From assembly GCF_017168255.1 (NCBI RefSeq), contig NZ_JABFAP010000001.1, forward strand, positions 657,087 through 721,086: 64,000 nucleotides of DNA. Direction: 5' to 3'. Shown piece after piece: positions 17,790 through 27,167 of this stretch. The translations under genes and the position numbers were made by a program. The notes below the pieces were generated by a model, which saw nothing but the letters and a program-made list of their open reading frames with translations, ran no database searches and was not told the origin of the DNA. The first letter of the stretch is position 1; every line of letters begins with the position of its first letter. Origin of the DNA: Agrococcus sp. KRD186. GTDB lineage: Bacteria; Actinomycetota; Actinomycetes; Actinomycetales; Microbacteriaceae.

Positions 17790-18263
17790 TTACTTTCGGC
17801 CGAGGTCGCGCTCGAGCACCGGCGCGAGGCGGAAGGGGATCAGCTCGCCCATCGACAGCCAGGTCTCGGTGCGCTCCACGCCCTCGCAGGCGAGCACCAG
17901 CTTGTTGACGCGGTAGAGATCCTCGGCGTCGCGGCACACCACGCGCACGAGCACGTCCGCCTGGCCGGAGAGCCCGAAGGCCTGCACGACCTCGGGGATC
18001 TGCCGCAGCTGCTCGACCACCGAGTCGATCTGCGGCTGGTCGACGTGGGTCGCCATGAACACCGTCAGCGGGTAGCCGAGCGCCGCGGCGTGGAACCTGC
18101 GGTCGAAGCCCTGCAGCGCATCCGAGGCCTCGAGCGCGGCCACCCGGCTCTGCACGGTGTTGCGGGCGAGCCCGAGCTGCTCGGCGATCGCGGCGTTCGT
18201 GATCCGCGGGTGCCTGGTGAGCTCGAGCAGGATCTTCCGATCGGTGTCATCGACGGTGCGCAT
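17790..18263 (-). CDS. Lrp/AsnC family transcriptional regulator
   Basis: Feast/famine regulator of 157 aa. The N-terminal helix-turn-helix (LLELTRHPRITNAAIAEQLGLARNTVQSRV) is followed by the ligand-binding RAM domain (VFMATHVDQPQIDSVVEQLRQIPEV...GQADVLVRV). It is transcribed away from the branched-chain keto-acid dehydrogenase genes that begin 175 nt to the right. That position, and the family's known response to branched-chain amino acids, suggest it controls them (inference). The -10-like TAGATT lies 7 nt before the ATG, so its message is probably leaderless. Confidence 0.9.
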   Translation of the reverse strand: MRTVDDTDRKILLELTRHPRITNAAIAEQLGLARNTVQSRVAALEASDALQGFDRRFHAAALGYPLTVFMATHVDQPQIDSVVEQLRQIPEVVQAFGLSGQADVLVRVVCRDAEDLYRVNKLVLACEGVERTETWLSMGELIPFRLAPVLERDLGRK

Positions 18264-18270
18264 GATGCGC

Positions 18271-18276
18271 AATCTA
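18271..18276 (-). promoter_or_regulatory. -10 box for leaderless lrp transcript
   Basis: On the minus strand TAGATT ends 7 nt upstream of the regulator's ATG. The intergenic stretch to the divergent bkd genes (18277-18437) is where operators would be expected; I could not identify a clear palindrome. Confidence 0.4.
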
Positions 18277-18437
18277 GCGCACAGCAGCTCGCGGCGAAAT
18301 GCGCGACCTGCGCAGCAAGCGTGTCGCTGATTGCGCGGCGTGCCAGATCGGGCTACCGTCGGAGCACAGATCTTCGGACGACCCGTCCTGTGGATCCGAC
18401 CGGCGCCCACAAGGCGCTCGAACGAGGAGGTTCGATC

Positions 18438-19556
18438 GTGTCGATCACCGTGCCAGCCCCCGACCCCGCGCTCGCCGCAGGCCTTGACTGCCCGCTGACC
18501 GTGCTCGACCTCGACGGCACCCGGCTGCCGAACGAGCTGCTCGACCCGCACCTGACCGACATCGACGAGCACGCCCTCACGAACCTCTACGTCGACATGG
18601 TGCGCGTGCGCCGGCTCGACGTCGAGGCGTTCGCCCTCACCCGCCAGGGCCACCTGGTGCTGTGGCCGCCGCTGCTGGGCCAGGAGGCCGCGCAGGTCGG
18701 CCCCGCCCGCGCGCTGGGGGAGAAGGACTGGGTCTTCGGCTCGTACCGCGAGCACGGCTTCGCGCTGCTGCGCGGTGCCGACATGGGCGAGTTCTCGCGC
18801 ATCTGGAAGGCCTACGCGCACAGCGGCTGGGATCCCCAGGAGATCCGCATGGCGCCCTCGCAGATCATCATCGGCGCGCAGTCGCTGCACGGCGTGGGCT
18901 ACGCCATGGCCGCCAAGATGGACGGCGCCGACGAGGTCGCGCTGACCGCCTTCGGCGACGGCGCCACCAGCGAGGGAGACGTCAACGAGGCGCTCGTCTG
19001 GGCGGCCTCCTTCCAGGCGCCGGTGGTCTTCCTCTGCCAGAACAACCAGTACGCGATCTCCGAGCCCGTCGGCCTGCAGTCGGGCGTGCCGCTCGCGCTG
19101 CGCCCCACCGGCTTCGGCATCCCCTCGATGCGCGTCGACGGCAACGACGTGCTCGCCATGCACGCCGCCGCCCGCATCGCCATCGACCGCGCCCGCACCG
19201 GCGGCGGCCCCACCTTCATCGAGGCGGTCACCTACCGCCGCGGCCCGCACACCACCACCGACGACCCGAAGCGCTACCGCGACGAGGCCGAGGTCGAGGC
19301 GTGGACCGCGAAGGACCCGATCGAGCGCGTCGAGCGGGCGCTGGCTCGCTGCGGCGCCAACATGGAGGCCGTGCGCGCCGAGGCGAAGATCCGCGCCGAC
19401 CAGCTCGCCAAGGAGTTCCGCGCCGCGTGCGAGCACGCCGAGCCGCCCACCGCTGACGAGATCTTCGACAACGTCTACGCGCAGCCGAGCCGGCGCCTGG
19501 AGCGCCAGCGCCTCGAGCACCGCGCCTTCGTGAGCAGCATCGAGGCCAAGGCATGA
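18438..19556 (+). CDS. bkdA: 2-oxo acid dehydrogenase E1 component, alpha subunit (branched-chain type)
   Basis: Thiamine-diphosphate dependent decarboxylase subunit, 372 aa. The ThDP motif is present: GDGATSEGDVNEALVWAASF, ending at CQNNQYAIS, the usual GDG-x-NN spacing. The heterodimeric E1 pattern (separate alpha and beta genes) and the gene context point to branched-chain 2-oxo acids rather than pyruvate, although automatic annotation often says PdhA. GTG start, 7 nt after GAGGAGG. It overlaps the beta gene by ATGA. First gene of a seven-gene run. Confidence 0.88.
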   Translation: MSITVPAPDPALAAGLDCPLTVLDLDGTRLPNELLDPHLTDIDEHALTNLYVDMVRVRRLDVEAFALTRQGHLVLWPPLLGQEAAQVGPARALGEKDWVFGSYREHGFALLRGADMGEFSRIWKAYAHSGWDPQEIRMAPSQIIIGAQSLHGVGYAMAAKMDGADEVALTAFGDGATSEGDVNEALVWAASFQAPVVFLCQNNQYAISEPVGLQSGVPLALRPTGFGIPSMRVDGNDVLAMHAAARIAIDRARTGGGPTFIEAVTYRRGPHTTTDDPKRYRDEAEVEAWTAKDPIERVERALARCGANMEAVRAEAKIRADQLAKEFRAACEHAEPPTADEIFDNVYAQPSRRLERQRLEHRAFVSSIEAKA

Positions 19557-20596
19557 CCGAGACCCTGACGATGGCGAAGGCCATCAACGCCGCCCTCGCC
19601 GACTCGCTCGACGGGGACGACCGCGTGCTGCTGATGGGCGAGGACATCGGCAAGCTCGGCGGCGTCTTCCGCGTCACCGACGGCCTGCAGGACCGCTTCG
19701 GCACGCAGCGAGTGATCGACACGCCGCTGGCCGAGTCGGCCATCATCGGCACCGCGATCGGCATGACGTACCGCGACTTCCGGGTGGTCGCCGAGATCCA
19801 GTTCGACGGCTTCATCTACCCCGCGTTCGACCAGATCGTCGCGCAGGTCGCGAAGCTGCACTACCGCTCGCAGGGCCGGGTGAAGATGCCGCTGACCATT
19901 CGCGTGCCCTTCGGTGGCGCGATCGGCTCGGTCGAGCACCACAGCGAGTCGCCCGAGTCGTACTTCGCCCACACGGCGGGCTTGCGCGTGGTCACCGCCT
20001 CGACGCCGCAGGAGGCGTACTCGACGCTGCGCGCCGCGATCCAGAGCGACGACCCGGTGCTGTTCTTCGAGCCGAAGGGCAAGTACTACACGAAGGGCGA
20101 GGTCGATCGTCAGATCGTGCGCGACCTCGAGACCGCCAACATCGTCGCCAGCGGCCGCGACGTGACGATCGCCGCCTACGGGCCGACGGTCGACACCGCG
20201 CTGCGCGCCGCCATCGCCGCCGCCGACGAGGGCATCGAGATCGAGGTCATCGACCTGCGCTCGATCTCGCCGCTGGATGTCGACACGGTGGTCGAGTCGG
20301 TGCAGCGCACCGGCCGCCTGATCGTCACGCACGAGGCGCCCGCCGAGTCGTCCGTCTCGAGCGAGCTCATCGCCTCCGTCGCCGAGCGCGCCTTCGCGCA
20401 CCTCGAGGCCGCGCCCGAGCGCGTCACCGGCTACGACACCCCGTACCCGCCCTCGGCCGTTGAGCACGAGTACCTGCCGAGCCTCGACCGGCTGCTCGAC
20501 GCCGTCGACCGCACGCTCGGCCGCCGCAACTCGCGCACCGACCTCGACTACGCCGCCGTCACCGGTGCCGCCATCAACGATGGAGCCGCACGATGA
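19553..20596 (+). CDS. bkdB: 2-oxo acid dehydrogenase E1 component, beta subunit (branched-chain type)
   Basis: Partner of the alpha subunit in the E1 heterotetramer, 347 aa. It opens with TLTMAKAINAALADSLDGDDRVLLMGEDIGKLGGVFRVT. It has the conserved FGGAIGSVEHHSESPESYFAHTAGLRVV and the C-terminal transketolase domain (VIDLRSISPLDVDTVVESVQRTGRLIVTHEAP). Overlaps at both ends (ATGA) with its neighbours show tight coupling. The order alpha-beta-E2 matches Rv2497c-Rv2495c of M. tuberculosis (from memory). Confidence 0.9.
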   Translation: MTETLTMAKAINAALADSLDGDDRVLLMGEDIGKLGGVFRVTDGLQDRFGTQRVIDTPLAESAIIGTAIGMTYRDFRVVAEIQFDGFIYPAFDQIVAQVAKLHYRSQGRVKMPLTIRVPFGGAIGSVEHHSESPESYFAHTAGLRVVTASTPQEAYSTLRAAIQSDDPVLFFEPKGKYYTKGEVDRQIVRDLETANIVASGRDVTIAAYGPTVDTALRAAIAAADEGIEIEVIDLRSISPLDVDTVVESVQRTGRLIVTHEAPAESSVSSELIASVAERAFAHLEAAPERVTGYDTPYPPSAVEHEYLPSLDRLLDAVDRTLGRRNSRTDLDYAAVTGAAINDGAAR

Positions 20597-21978
20597 AGAC
20601 CTTCCTGCTGCCCGACCTGGGCGAGGGCCTGACCGACAGCGAGATCGTCGCGTGGAAGGTCGCCGAGGGCGACACCGTCGAGCTCAACCAGCCGCTCGCC
20701 GACATCGAGACCGCCAAGGCGGTCGTCGAGCTGCCCAGCCCCTACGAGGGCGTCATCGCCAAGCTGCACGCGGGCGAGGGCGAGACCGTCGACGTGGGCG
20801 CCCCGCTGATCGACTTCGACCTCGGCGACGATGACGGCGCCGCACCCGCTGCGGGGATGACCGCTGCGGGGATGACCGATGCGGCGGCCACGACGGATGC
20901 GGTGGCCACGACGGATGCGCCCGGTCCGGTCGGCGAGGAGCCCGACGTCGTGAGCGCGCCGGCCTCCGCACCCGAGACGAACGTCGCCGCGCAGGCAGAG
21001 GCCGTCGCGGCCGACGACAAGCCCGAGAAGATCTCGGTGCTGGTCGGCTCGGTCACCGTGCACGGCGGCAAGCCCACCCGCAGCAAGCGCACCTGGGATG
21101 TCGAGCCGTTCGAGCGCGCGGCATTGGAACACACACAGCGGCGCGGCCCGAACCGGGCGATGCCGCCGGTGCGCAAGCTAGCGAAGGATCGCGGCATCGA
21201 CCTGCAGTCGGTGCGCCCGAGCGGCGCCGACGGCCTCGTCACCCGCGCCGACGTCGAGGGCGCGGGCACCGCATCCGCCGCCTCTGCCGCGAGCGCGTTG
21301 GCAGCACCGGCCTCGACGCGCGAGAAGGTGACCGGCCTGCGCAAGCACACCGCCGCCGCGATGACCAAGTCGGCGCTCACGGTGCCGCACGCCGCGACCT
21401 TCCATCAGGTCGATGTGACCGAGACGCTCGCGCTCGCCAAGTCGGGCGACGCCTCGTTCCTGGCGCTGGCCAGCCGGGCGATCCTGCTGGCGGCCAAACG
21501 CTGGCCTGAGGTCACCGCATCGTTCCACGCCGACACCAACGAGCTCGAGCGCTTCGCGCACGTGAACCTCGGCATCGCCGTCTCGACCGACCGCGGCCTG
21601 GTGGTCGCCTCGGTCGACCAGGCGGAGACGATGGATGCGGCCCAGCTGACCGCGCAGATCAAGGACCGTGCCGTGCGGGCGCGCGAGGGCAAGCTGTCGA
21701 TGGAGGAGCTCACCTCGTCGAACATCACCATCTCGAACGTGGGCGTGTTCGGCGTCGACGGCGGCATCCCCATCCTGAACCCGGGGGAGTCGGCGATCAT
21801 CGCGCTCGGCGCGATCCGCAAGCTGCCCTGGAACCACCAGGGCGAGATCGTGCTGCGCGACGTGTGCACCGTGACCGTCTCGTTCGACCACCGGGTGCTC
21901 GACGGCCGCGAGGCCGCGGGCTTCCTGGCCGACATCGCCGCGGTGCTGGAGCGCCCGGCGCTGGCGCTGGCGCGATGA
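20593..21978 (+). CDS. bkdC: 2-oxo acid dehydrogenase E2 (dihydrolipoyl acyltransferase)
   Basis: Core acyltransferase of the complex, 461 aa. One lipoyl domain has the lipoylated lysine in DIETAKAVVEL (K42). A long Ala/Thr/Asp-rich linker (about residues 85-150) contains short imperfect 15-bp repeats. The peripheral-subunit binding domain is MPPVRKLAKDRGIDLQSVRPSG. The catalytic domain starts with TGLRKHTAAAM and ends with the active-site SFDHRVLDG. No E3 gene is present in the run, so E3 must be supplied from elsewhere. The stop codon is the start of the 15-bp repeat block. Confidence 0.92.
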   Translation: MKTFLLPDLGEGLTDSEIVAWKVAEGDTVELNQPLADIETAKAVVELPSPYEGVIAKLHAGEGETVDVGAPLIDFDLGDDDGAAPAAGMTAAGMTDAAATTDAVATTDAPGPVGEEPDVVSAPASAPETNVAAQAEAVAADDKPEKISVLVGSVTVHGGKPTRSKRTWDVEPFERAALEHTQRRGPNRAMPPVRKLAKDRGIDLQSVRPSGADGLVTRADVEGAGTASAASAASALAAPASTREKVTGLRKHTAAAMTKSALTVPHAATFHQVDVTETLALAKSGDASFLALASRAILLAAKRWPEVTASFHADTNELERFAHVNLGIAVSTDRGLVVASVDQAETMDAAQLTAQIKDRAVRAREGKLSMEELTSSNITISNVGVFGVDGGIPILNPGESAIIALGAIRKLPWNHQGEIVLRDVCTVTVSFDHRVLDGREAAGFLADIAAVLERPALALAR

Positions 21979-22067
21979 GCACTGTCGCGATGAGCACTGG
22001 CGCGATGAGCACTGTCGTGATGAGCGGGCAGGTTGCGCACGCACCCGACGCCGACGTGGCACGGTAG
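21975..22067 (+). repeat. 15-bp tandem repeat (three copies plus a part) that also encodes a 30-codon mini-ORF
   Basis: Unit atgagcactg(t/g)cg(c/t)g occurs at 21975-21989, 21990-22004 and 22005-22019, then a partial copy. Each unit begins with ATGAGC. The first ATG overlaps the bkdC stop (ATGA), and the frame stays open for 30 codons to a TAG at 22065-22067. I regard the ORF as a by-product of the repeat, but translation is possible. Confidence 0.85.
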
Positions 22068-22071
22068 GGGC

Positions 22072-23766
22072 ATGCACGCACTCACCAGCCACGTCGACAG
22101 CAGCTCCGACGCGGCGCAGGCGAATCGCGTTGCCATGCAGGCACTGGTGGCGCAGCTGCGCGAGCGGCTCGGCACGGTGGCGCTCGGCGGCCCCGAGAAG
22201 AGCCGCGAGCGGCACGTCGCGCGCGGCAAGCTGCTGGTGCGCGACCGCATCGACGCGCTGCTCGACCCGGGCAGCCCATTCCTGGAGGTCGCGCCGCTGG
22301 CAGCCTGGGGCGTCTACGGGAGCCCTGCCGAGGGCAGCCCGGGGGATGCGCCCTCGGCCGGTGTCGTCGCCGGCATCGGGCTGGTGCACGGCAGGCAGGT
22401 GATGGTGATCGCCAACGACGCGACCGTCAAGGGCGGCACCTACTACCCGCTGACGGTGAAGAAGCACCTGCGCGCGCAGCAGATCGCGCGCGAGAACCGG
22501 CTGCCGTGCATCGCGCTGGTCGACTCGGGCGGCGCCTTCCTGCCGATGCAGGACGAGGTCTTCCCCGACCGCGAGCACTTCGGCCGCATCTTCTTCAACC
22601 AGGCGCAGCTGTCGGCGCTCGGCATCCCGCAGCTGGCTGCCGTGATGGGCTCGTCGACCGCCGGCGGCGCCTACGTGCCGGCGATGAGCGACGAGACGGT
22701 GATCGTGCGCGACCAGGGCACCATCTTCCTCGGCGGCCCGCCGCTGGTGAAGGCGGCCACGGGCGAGGTGATCGACGCCGAGTCGCTCGGCGGCGGCGTG
22801 CTGCACGCCGAGGTCTCGGGCGTCGTCGACCACCTCGCCGACGACGACGTGCACGCGCTCGAGATCGTGCGCGACATGGTCGAGGCGCTGCCGCACGAGG
22901 ATCGCGGCGTCACCGGCGCGCGGCCCACGCCGAAGGGCGTCTTCGGCTGGTTCGCCCACGCGCCATACGGCGCATCGCCGATCGCCGACGACCCGCAGCC
23001 GCCCGCGGTCGACCCGTCGACGCTCTACGACGCCGTTCCGCCCGACCTCCAGACGCCCTACGACGTGCGCGAGGTCATCGCCCGCATCGTCGACCGCAGC
23101 GAGTTCCACGAGTTCAAGGCCAGCTACGGCGAGACGCTCGTGACCGGCTTCGCCGAGCTGCACGGCCACACCGTCGGCATCATCGCCAACAACGGCGTGC
23201 TCTTCTCGGAGTCGGCCATGAAGGGCGCGCACTTCATCGAGCTGTGCGACCAGCGGGGCGTGCCGCTGGTGTTCCTGCAGAACATCACCGGCTTCATGGT
23301 GGGCTCCGAGGCCGAGCGCGGCGGCATCGCCAAGCACGGCGCCAAGATGGTCACCGCCGTCGCCACCACGCGCGTGCCGAAGCTCACCGTCGTCATCGGG
23401 GGCTCCTTCGGCGCCGGCACGTACTCCATGTGCGGCCGGGCCTACGACCCCCGGTTCCTGTGGCTGTGGCCCAACGCCCGCGTGAGCGTGATGGGCGGGC
23501 CGCAGGCCGCATCCGTGCTCTCCACCGTCAAGCGCGAGCAGCTCGAGGCCGCGGGCTCCGAATGGTCGGCGGATGCGCAGGACGAGTTCGAGCGCCCGGT
23601 GCGCGAGCAGTATGAGCGGCAGGGCAATCCCTACTACGCCAGCGCGCGGCTGTGGGACGACGGCGTGATCGACCCGGCAGACACCCGCCGCGTGCTCGGC
23701 ATGGCGCTCGACGTCGTGACCGCCGTGCCGCTGCCCGAGCCGCGCTTCGGCGTGTTCAGGATGTGA
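22072..23766 (+). CDS. accD1: Acyl-CoA carboxylase, beta (carboxyltransferase) subunit; methylcrotonoyl-CoA type
   Basis: Transfers CO2 from carboxybiotin to an acyl-CoA. The product has 564 aa. Crotonase-like halves are clear: [28 protein letters not shown] at the start, [26 protein letters not shown] in the N-half, GYTG-type glycine pairs as [15 protein letters not shown]. The C-half has [23 protein letters not shown] and [20 protein letters not shown]. The [10 protein letters not shown] insertion is characteristic of methylcrotonoyl-CoA carboxylases, which fits leucine breakdown. Starts after the repeat block; the next gene overlaps its stop by one base. Confidence 0.9.
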   Translation: MHALTSHVDSSSDAAQANRVAMQALVAQLRERLGTVALGGPEKSRERHVARGKLLVRDRIDALLDPGSPFLEVAPLAAWGVYGSPAEGSPGDAPSAGVVAGIGLVHGRQVMVIANDATVKGGTYYPLTVKKHLRAQQIARENRLPCIALVDSGGAFLPMQDEVFPDREHFGRIFFNQAQLSALGIPQLAAVMGSSTAGGAYVPAMSDETVIVRDQGTIFLGGPPLVKAATGEVIDAESLGGGVLHAEVSGVVDHLADDDVHALEIVRDMVEALPHEDRGVTGARPTPKGVFGWFAHAPYGASPIADDPQPPAVDPSTLYDAVPPDLQTPYDVREVIARIVDRSEFHEFKASYGETLVTGFAELHGHTVGIIANNGVLFSESAMKGAHFIELCDQRGVPLVFLQNITGFMVGSEAERGGIAKHGAKMVTAVATTRVPKLTVVIGGSFGAGTYSMCGRAYDPRFLWLWPNARVSVMGGPQAASVLSTVKREQLEAAGSEWSADAQDEFERPVREQYERQGNPYYASARLWDDGVIDPADTRRVLGMALDVVTAVPLPEPRFGVFRM

Positions 23767-25718
23767 TGGGAATGCCGGAGATGTTCCACACCGTGCTGGT
23801 GGCCAACCGCGGCGAGATCGCCATCCGCATCGCGCGCACGCTGCGCGAGATGGGCATCCGCTCGGTCGCCGTGCGCGCCGAAGACGACCCCTCGCCGCAC
23901 CCCGACCACTTCGACGAGGTCGTCTCGCTCGGGGCTGGGCCGCTGCGGGAGACGTATCTCTCGGGCGAGAAGATCATCGAGGCCGCGCGCTCGACCGGCG
24001 CGCAGGCGATCCACCCGGGCTACGGCTTCCTGTCGGAGAACGCCGGCTTCGCGCACGCGTGCGCCGACGCGGGGCTGGTCTTCATCGGGCCGCCCGCCTC
24101 GGCGATCGAGACCATGGGCGACAAGATCTCCGCCCGCCACGCGGTCGAGGCGCGCGGCGTCGCGACCGTGCCGGGCATCGCCGAGCCGGGGCTCGACGAC
24201 GCCGCCCTGATCGCCGGCGCAGAGCGGGTCGGCTTCCCGGTGCTCATCAAGCCGGCCGCCGGCGGCGGCGGCAAGGGCATGTACCGCGTCGACGAGCCGG
24301 CCGGGCTCGCGCAGGCGCTGGCCGCCGCGCGCCGCGAGGCGAGCTCGTCGTTCGGCGACGACACGCTGTTCATCGAGCGCTTCGTCACGAGCCCGCGCCA
24401 CATCGAGGTGCAGGTGCTCGCCGACACGCATGGGAACGTGATCCACCTGGGCGAGCGCGAGTGCTCGCTGCAGCGCCGCCACCAGAAGGTGATCGAGGAG
24501 GCGCCCAGCGCCCTGCTCACCGATGCCCAGCGCGCGGCGATCGGGCAGGCGGCGGTCGAGACGGCCCGCTCGGTCGGCTATGTGGGCGCCGGCACGGTGG
24601 AGTTCATCGTCGCGGGTGACCGGCCCGACGAGCCGTTCTTCATGGAGATGAACACGCGGCTGCAGGTCGAGCACCCGGTGACCGAGATGGTCACGGGCAT
24701 CGACCTCGTGGAGCAGCAGCTGCGCATCGCCGCGGGGGAGCCGCTCGCCATCGCGCAGGAGGATCTCACCCTCACCGGCCACGCGATCGAGGCGCGCATC
24801 TACGCCGAGGATCCCGCGGCGGGCTTCCTGCCCACCGGCGGTACGGTGCTCGAGCTCGAGTGGCCCGACGATTGGGAGCAGGACGGCAGCGTGCGGGTCG
24901 ACGCCGGCGTGGAGCGCGGCGGCGAGGTCGGCTCGAGCTACGACCCGATGATCGCGAAGCTGATCGTGCGCGCTGCCACGCGCGCGGAGGCCATCGACCG
25001 TCTGCGCGACGCGCTGGCCGAGACCAGCATCTTCGGTGTGGTCACGAATCGCGGGTTCCTGCGTGCGCTGCTCGACGAGCCGAGCGTGCGCGCGGGCGAG
25101 CTCGACACGGGCTTCATCGACCGCGAGGGCGAGCGGATCGCTGCGGGCGGTGCACCGAACGGAGTGCCCAGCACGGTGCTCGCGATGGTGGCTGCGAGCG
25201 CGGTGCCGCCCAGCCTCGGCCCGGTTGGCGCCTGGCGCCTCGACGGCTGGCGCATGGGCGGCGCCGTCGGCCGCCGCACGCAGCTGCGCGACGGCGATGG
25301 CATTGCCGCCGTGCAGACACTCGGTGAGCGAACCACGGTGACCCGCGCCGATGGCTCCATCGATGTGCTGCAAACGTCGCGCGATCCCTGGGTGCGCGAG
25401 ACGCCGGAGGGCTCCTGGGTGCGCACCCGCGATGGCGACTTCCTCGTGGAGGCGCCACCGCGCATCCGCCGTGGTCGTGGCCCGGCCGCGCCCAGCCTCG
25501 CCTCGCCGATGCCCGGCACCGTGGTCGCCGCGCACGTCGCCGACGGCGAGACGGTCGCGGAGGGCCAGGCGGTCATCAGCGTCGAAGCCATGAAGATGGA
25601 GCATGTGCTGCGCGCACCCGTCGCCGGCACCGTGCACCTGCACGTCGCCAGCGGCGAGCAGGTCACCCGCGGGCAGGAGCTCGCGACCGTGACACCGATC
25701 GAGGGGGAGAGCGCATGA
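23766..25718 (+). CDS. accA1: Acyl-CoA carboxylase, alpha subunit (biotin carboxylase + biotin carrier)
   Basis: 650-aa protein that carboxylates its own biotin with ATP and bicarbonate. The biotin-carboxylase domain begins [26 protein letters not shown]. Its ATP-grasp glycine loop is [11 protein letters not shown], and the family motif [21 protein letters not shown] is near residue 290. The carrier domain ends the protein, with the biotinylated lysine in [10 protein letters not shown] (about residue 615). The start ATG overlaps the upstream stop (TGATG), and the stop overlaps maoC by ATGA. Together with the preceding gene it forms the methylcrotonoyl-CoA carboxylase. Confidence 0.92.
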   Translation: MGMPEMFHTVLVANRGEIAIRIARTLREMGIRSVAVRAEDDPSPHPDHFDEVVSLGAGPLRETYLSGEKIIEAARSTGAQAIHPGYGFLSENAGFAHACADAGLVFIGPPASAIETMGDKISARHAVEARGVATVPGIAEPGLDDAALIAGAERVGFPVLIKPAAGGGGKGMYRVDEPAGLAQALAAARREASSSFGDDTLFIERFVTSPRHIEVQVLADTHGNVIHLGERECSLQRRHQKVIEEAPSALLTDAQRAAIGQAAVETARSVGYVGAGTVEFIVAGDRPDEPFFMEMNTRLQVEHPVTEMVTGIDLVEQQLRIAAGEPLAIAQEDLTLTGHAIEARIYAEDPAAGFLPTGGTVLELEWPDDWEQDGSVRVDAGVERGGEVGSSYDPMIAKLIVRAATRAEAIDRLRDALAETSIFGVVTNRGFLRALLDEPSVRAGELDTGFIDREGERIAAGGAPNGVPSTVLAMVAASAVPPSLGPVGAWRLDGWRMGGAVGRRTQLRDGDGIAAVQTLGERTTVTRADGSIDVLQTSRDPWVRETPEGSWVRTRDGDFLVEAPPRIRRGRGPAAPSLASPMPGTVVAAHVADGETVAEGQAVISVEAMKMEHVLRAPVAGTVHLHVASGEQVTRGQELATVTPIEGESA

Positions 25719-26269
25719 GCGAGACCACGCCGGCAGCCGAGACCGCTGCCGAGACCGACACTGCGCGGCGCATCACGCAGCGCGGCCTCTACTTCGACGA
25801 GCTCGAGGAGGGCGTCGTCTACGAGCACCGCCCCGGCCGCACGATGACCGAGACCGACAACGTGCTCTTCACGACGCTGACGATGAACCCGCAGCCGCTG
25901 CACCTCGACCGGCACTGGAGCGAGCAGACCGAGTTCGGCGAGCCGCTCATGAACTCGATGCACACGCTCGCGACCATGGTCGGGCTCTCGGTCGGGCAGC
26001 TCACGCAGGGCACGATCGTCGCCAACCTCGGCTTCAGCGACATCACCTTCCCGGCGCCCGTCAAGCACGGCGACACGATCTACTGCGAGACGCGCGTGAC
26101 AGGACGTCGCCAGTCGAAGTCGCGGCCCGCGCAGGGCATCGCCACGTTCGAGCACATCGCCCGCAACCAGCACGGCGAGGTGGTCGCGAAGGCCGTGCGA
26201 CAGGTGCTCATGCAGGGCTCGCCGGACGCGCAGGGACCGGCGGCCACTGGCGCGGGGGCAACAGCATGA
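25715..26269 (+). CDS. MaoC-like (R)-hydratase
   Basis: Hot-dog fold enoyl-CoA hydratase, 184 aa. Key region: [40 protein letters not shown], where the Asp and His after MNPQPLH form the usual catalytic pair, with a hydrophobic [11 protein letters not shown] helix. The orthologous position in the M. tuberculosis cluster is Rv2499c, reported as an (R)-specific hydratase of leucine/itaconate breakdown; the same role here (3-methylglutaconyl- or itaconyl-CoA hydration) is inference from context. Overlaps by ATGA at both ends. Confidence 0.87.
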   Translation: MSETTPAAETAAETDTARRITQRGLYFDELEEGVVYEHRPGRTMTETDNVLFTTLTMNPQPLHLDRHWSEQTEFGEPLMNSMHTLATMVGLSVGQLTQGTIVANLGFSDITFPAPVKHGDTIYCETRVTGRRQSKSRPAQGIATFEHIARNQHGEVVAKAVRQVLMQGSPDAQGPAATGAGATA

Positions 26270-27096
26270 CCCGCCGCTTCGCGATGGGCCCGGCGCTGCT
26301 GTTCTGCCCCGGCGACCGGCCCGACCGGTTCCAGAAGGCGGCAGACCGAGCGGATGCGGTGATCCTCGACCTCGAGGACGCGGTCGGTGGCGAGTCCAAG
26401 GCCGCCGCACGCGCCGCGATCGCGGCCGCCGAGCTCGACCCCGCGCGCACGATCGTGCGCGTGCAGTCGCGCTCGTCGGCGGGCTTCCGCGACGACCTCG
26501 AGGCGGTGGCGGCGAGCCCGTTCCGCACGGTGATGCTCGCGAAGGCCGAGTCGGCGGATGAGGTCGATGCGGTCGCCGAGGCGATCCCCGGCGTGCGCGT
26601 GGTGGCGCTCATCGAGACCGCCCGCGGCGTGCTCGCGGCAGAGGCGATCGCCGACCACGGCGCCGTCGTGGCGCTCATGTGGGGCGCGGAGGATCTGGTG
26701 GCGTCGATGGGCGGCACCTCGAGCCGCGGCGACGACGGCGGCTACCGCGACGTCGCCATGCATGCGCGCAGCCGCGTGCTGCTAGCTGCGAGCGCGTTCG
26801 GCAAGACCGCGATCGACGCGATCCGCACCGACATCGCCGACCTCGACGGCGCGCACCTGGAGGCGCTCGACGCCGCCGCGAGCGGCTTCGGTGCCAAGGC
26901 GGCGATCCATCCGAACCACGTCGAGCCCTACCGCCGGGCGTTCGCGCCCACCGAGGAGCAGGTCGACGAGGCACGGCGCATTCTGGCCGCGGCCGAGGCG
27001 ACGCCCGGCGTATTCTCGTTCGAGGGGCGCATGGTCGACGAGCCGATCCTGCGGCACGCGCGCAGCCTCGTCGAGCGGGCGCGCCCGCGAGGGTAG
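26266..27096 (+). CDS. CitE-like CoA ester lyase (HpcH/HpaI family)
   Basis: TIM-barrel lyase, 276 aa. It begins MGPALLFCPGDRPDRFQKAADRADAVILDLEDAVG, where the DLEDAV segment binds metal. It has VALIETARGVLAAEAI, then LMWGAEDLVASMGG and GFGAKAAIHPNHV. In M. tuberculosis the matching gene Rv2498c encodes a lyase that cleaves (R)-citramalyl-CoA / (R)-HMG-CoA; the same is inferred here. It ends the catabolic run. No lyase partner subunits of citrate lyase are present, which argues against a true citrate lyase. Confidence 0.87.
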   Translation: MTRRFAMGPALLFCPGDRPDRFQKAADRADAVILDLEDAVGGESKAAARAAIAAAELDPARTIVRVQSRSSAGFRDDLEAVAASPFRTVMLAKAESADEVDAVAEAIPGVRVVALIETARGVLAAEAIADHGAVVALMWGAEDLVASMGGTSSRGDDGGYRDVAMHARSRVLLAASAFGKTAIDAIRTDIADLDGAHLEALDAAASGFGAKAAIHPNHVEPYRRAFAPTEEQVDEARRILAAAEATPGVFSFEGRMVDEPILRHARSLVERARPRG

Positions 27097-27126
27097 CCTG
27101 CCCACCGCAGGAGGGCCCTGCGCGCA

Positions 27127-27144
27127 CAGCGGGAACGCCCGCTG
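27127..27144. terminator. Short hairpin between the leucine cluster and ktr genes
   Basis: cagcggg (27127-27133) and cccgctg (27138-27144) pair around aacg, between convergent transcription units. A 7-bp stem is weak, so confidence is modest. Confidence 0.4.
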
Positions 27145-27167
27145 AAGCCCGGCGTGACGGTCGCGCG

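Noticed and set aside
19553-21978. Pyruvate dehydrogenase complex
   Set aside because: Actinobacteria usually use a homodimeric AceE for pyruvate. The separate E1alpha/E1beta genes and the leucine-type neighbours favour a branched-chain 2-oxo acid substrate.
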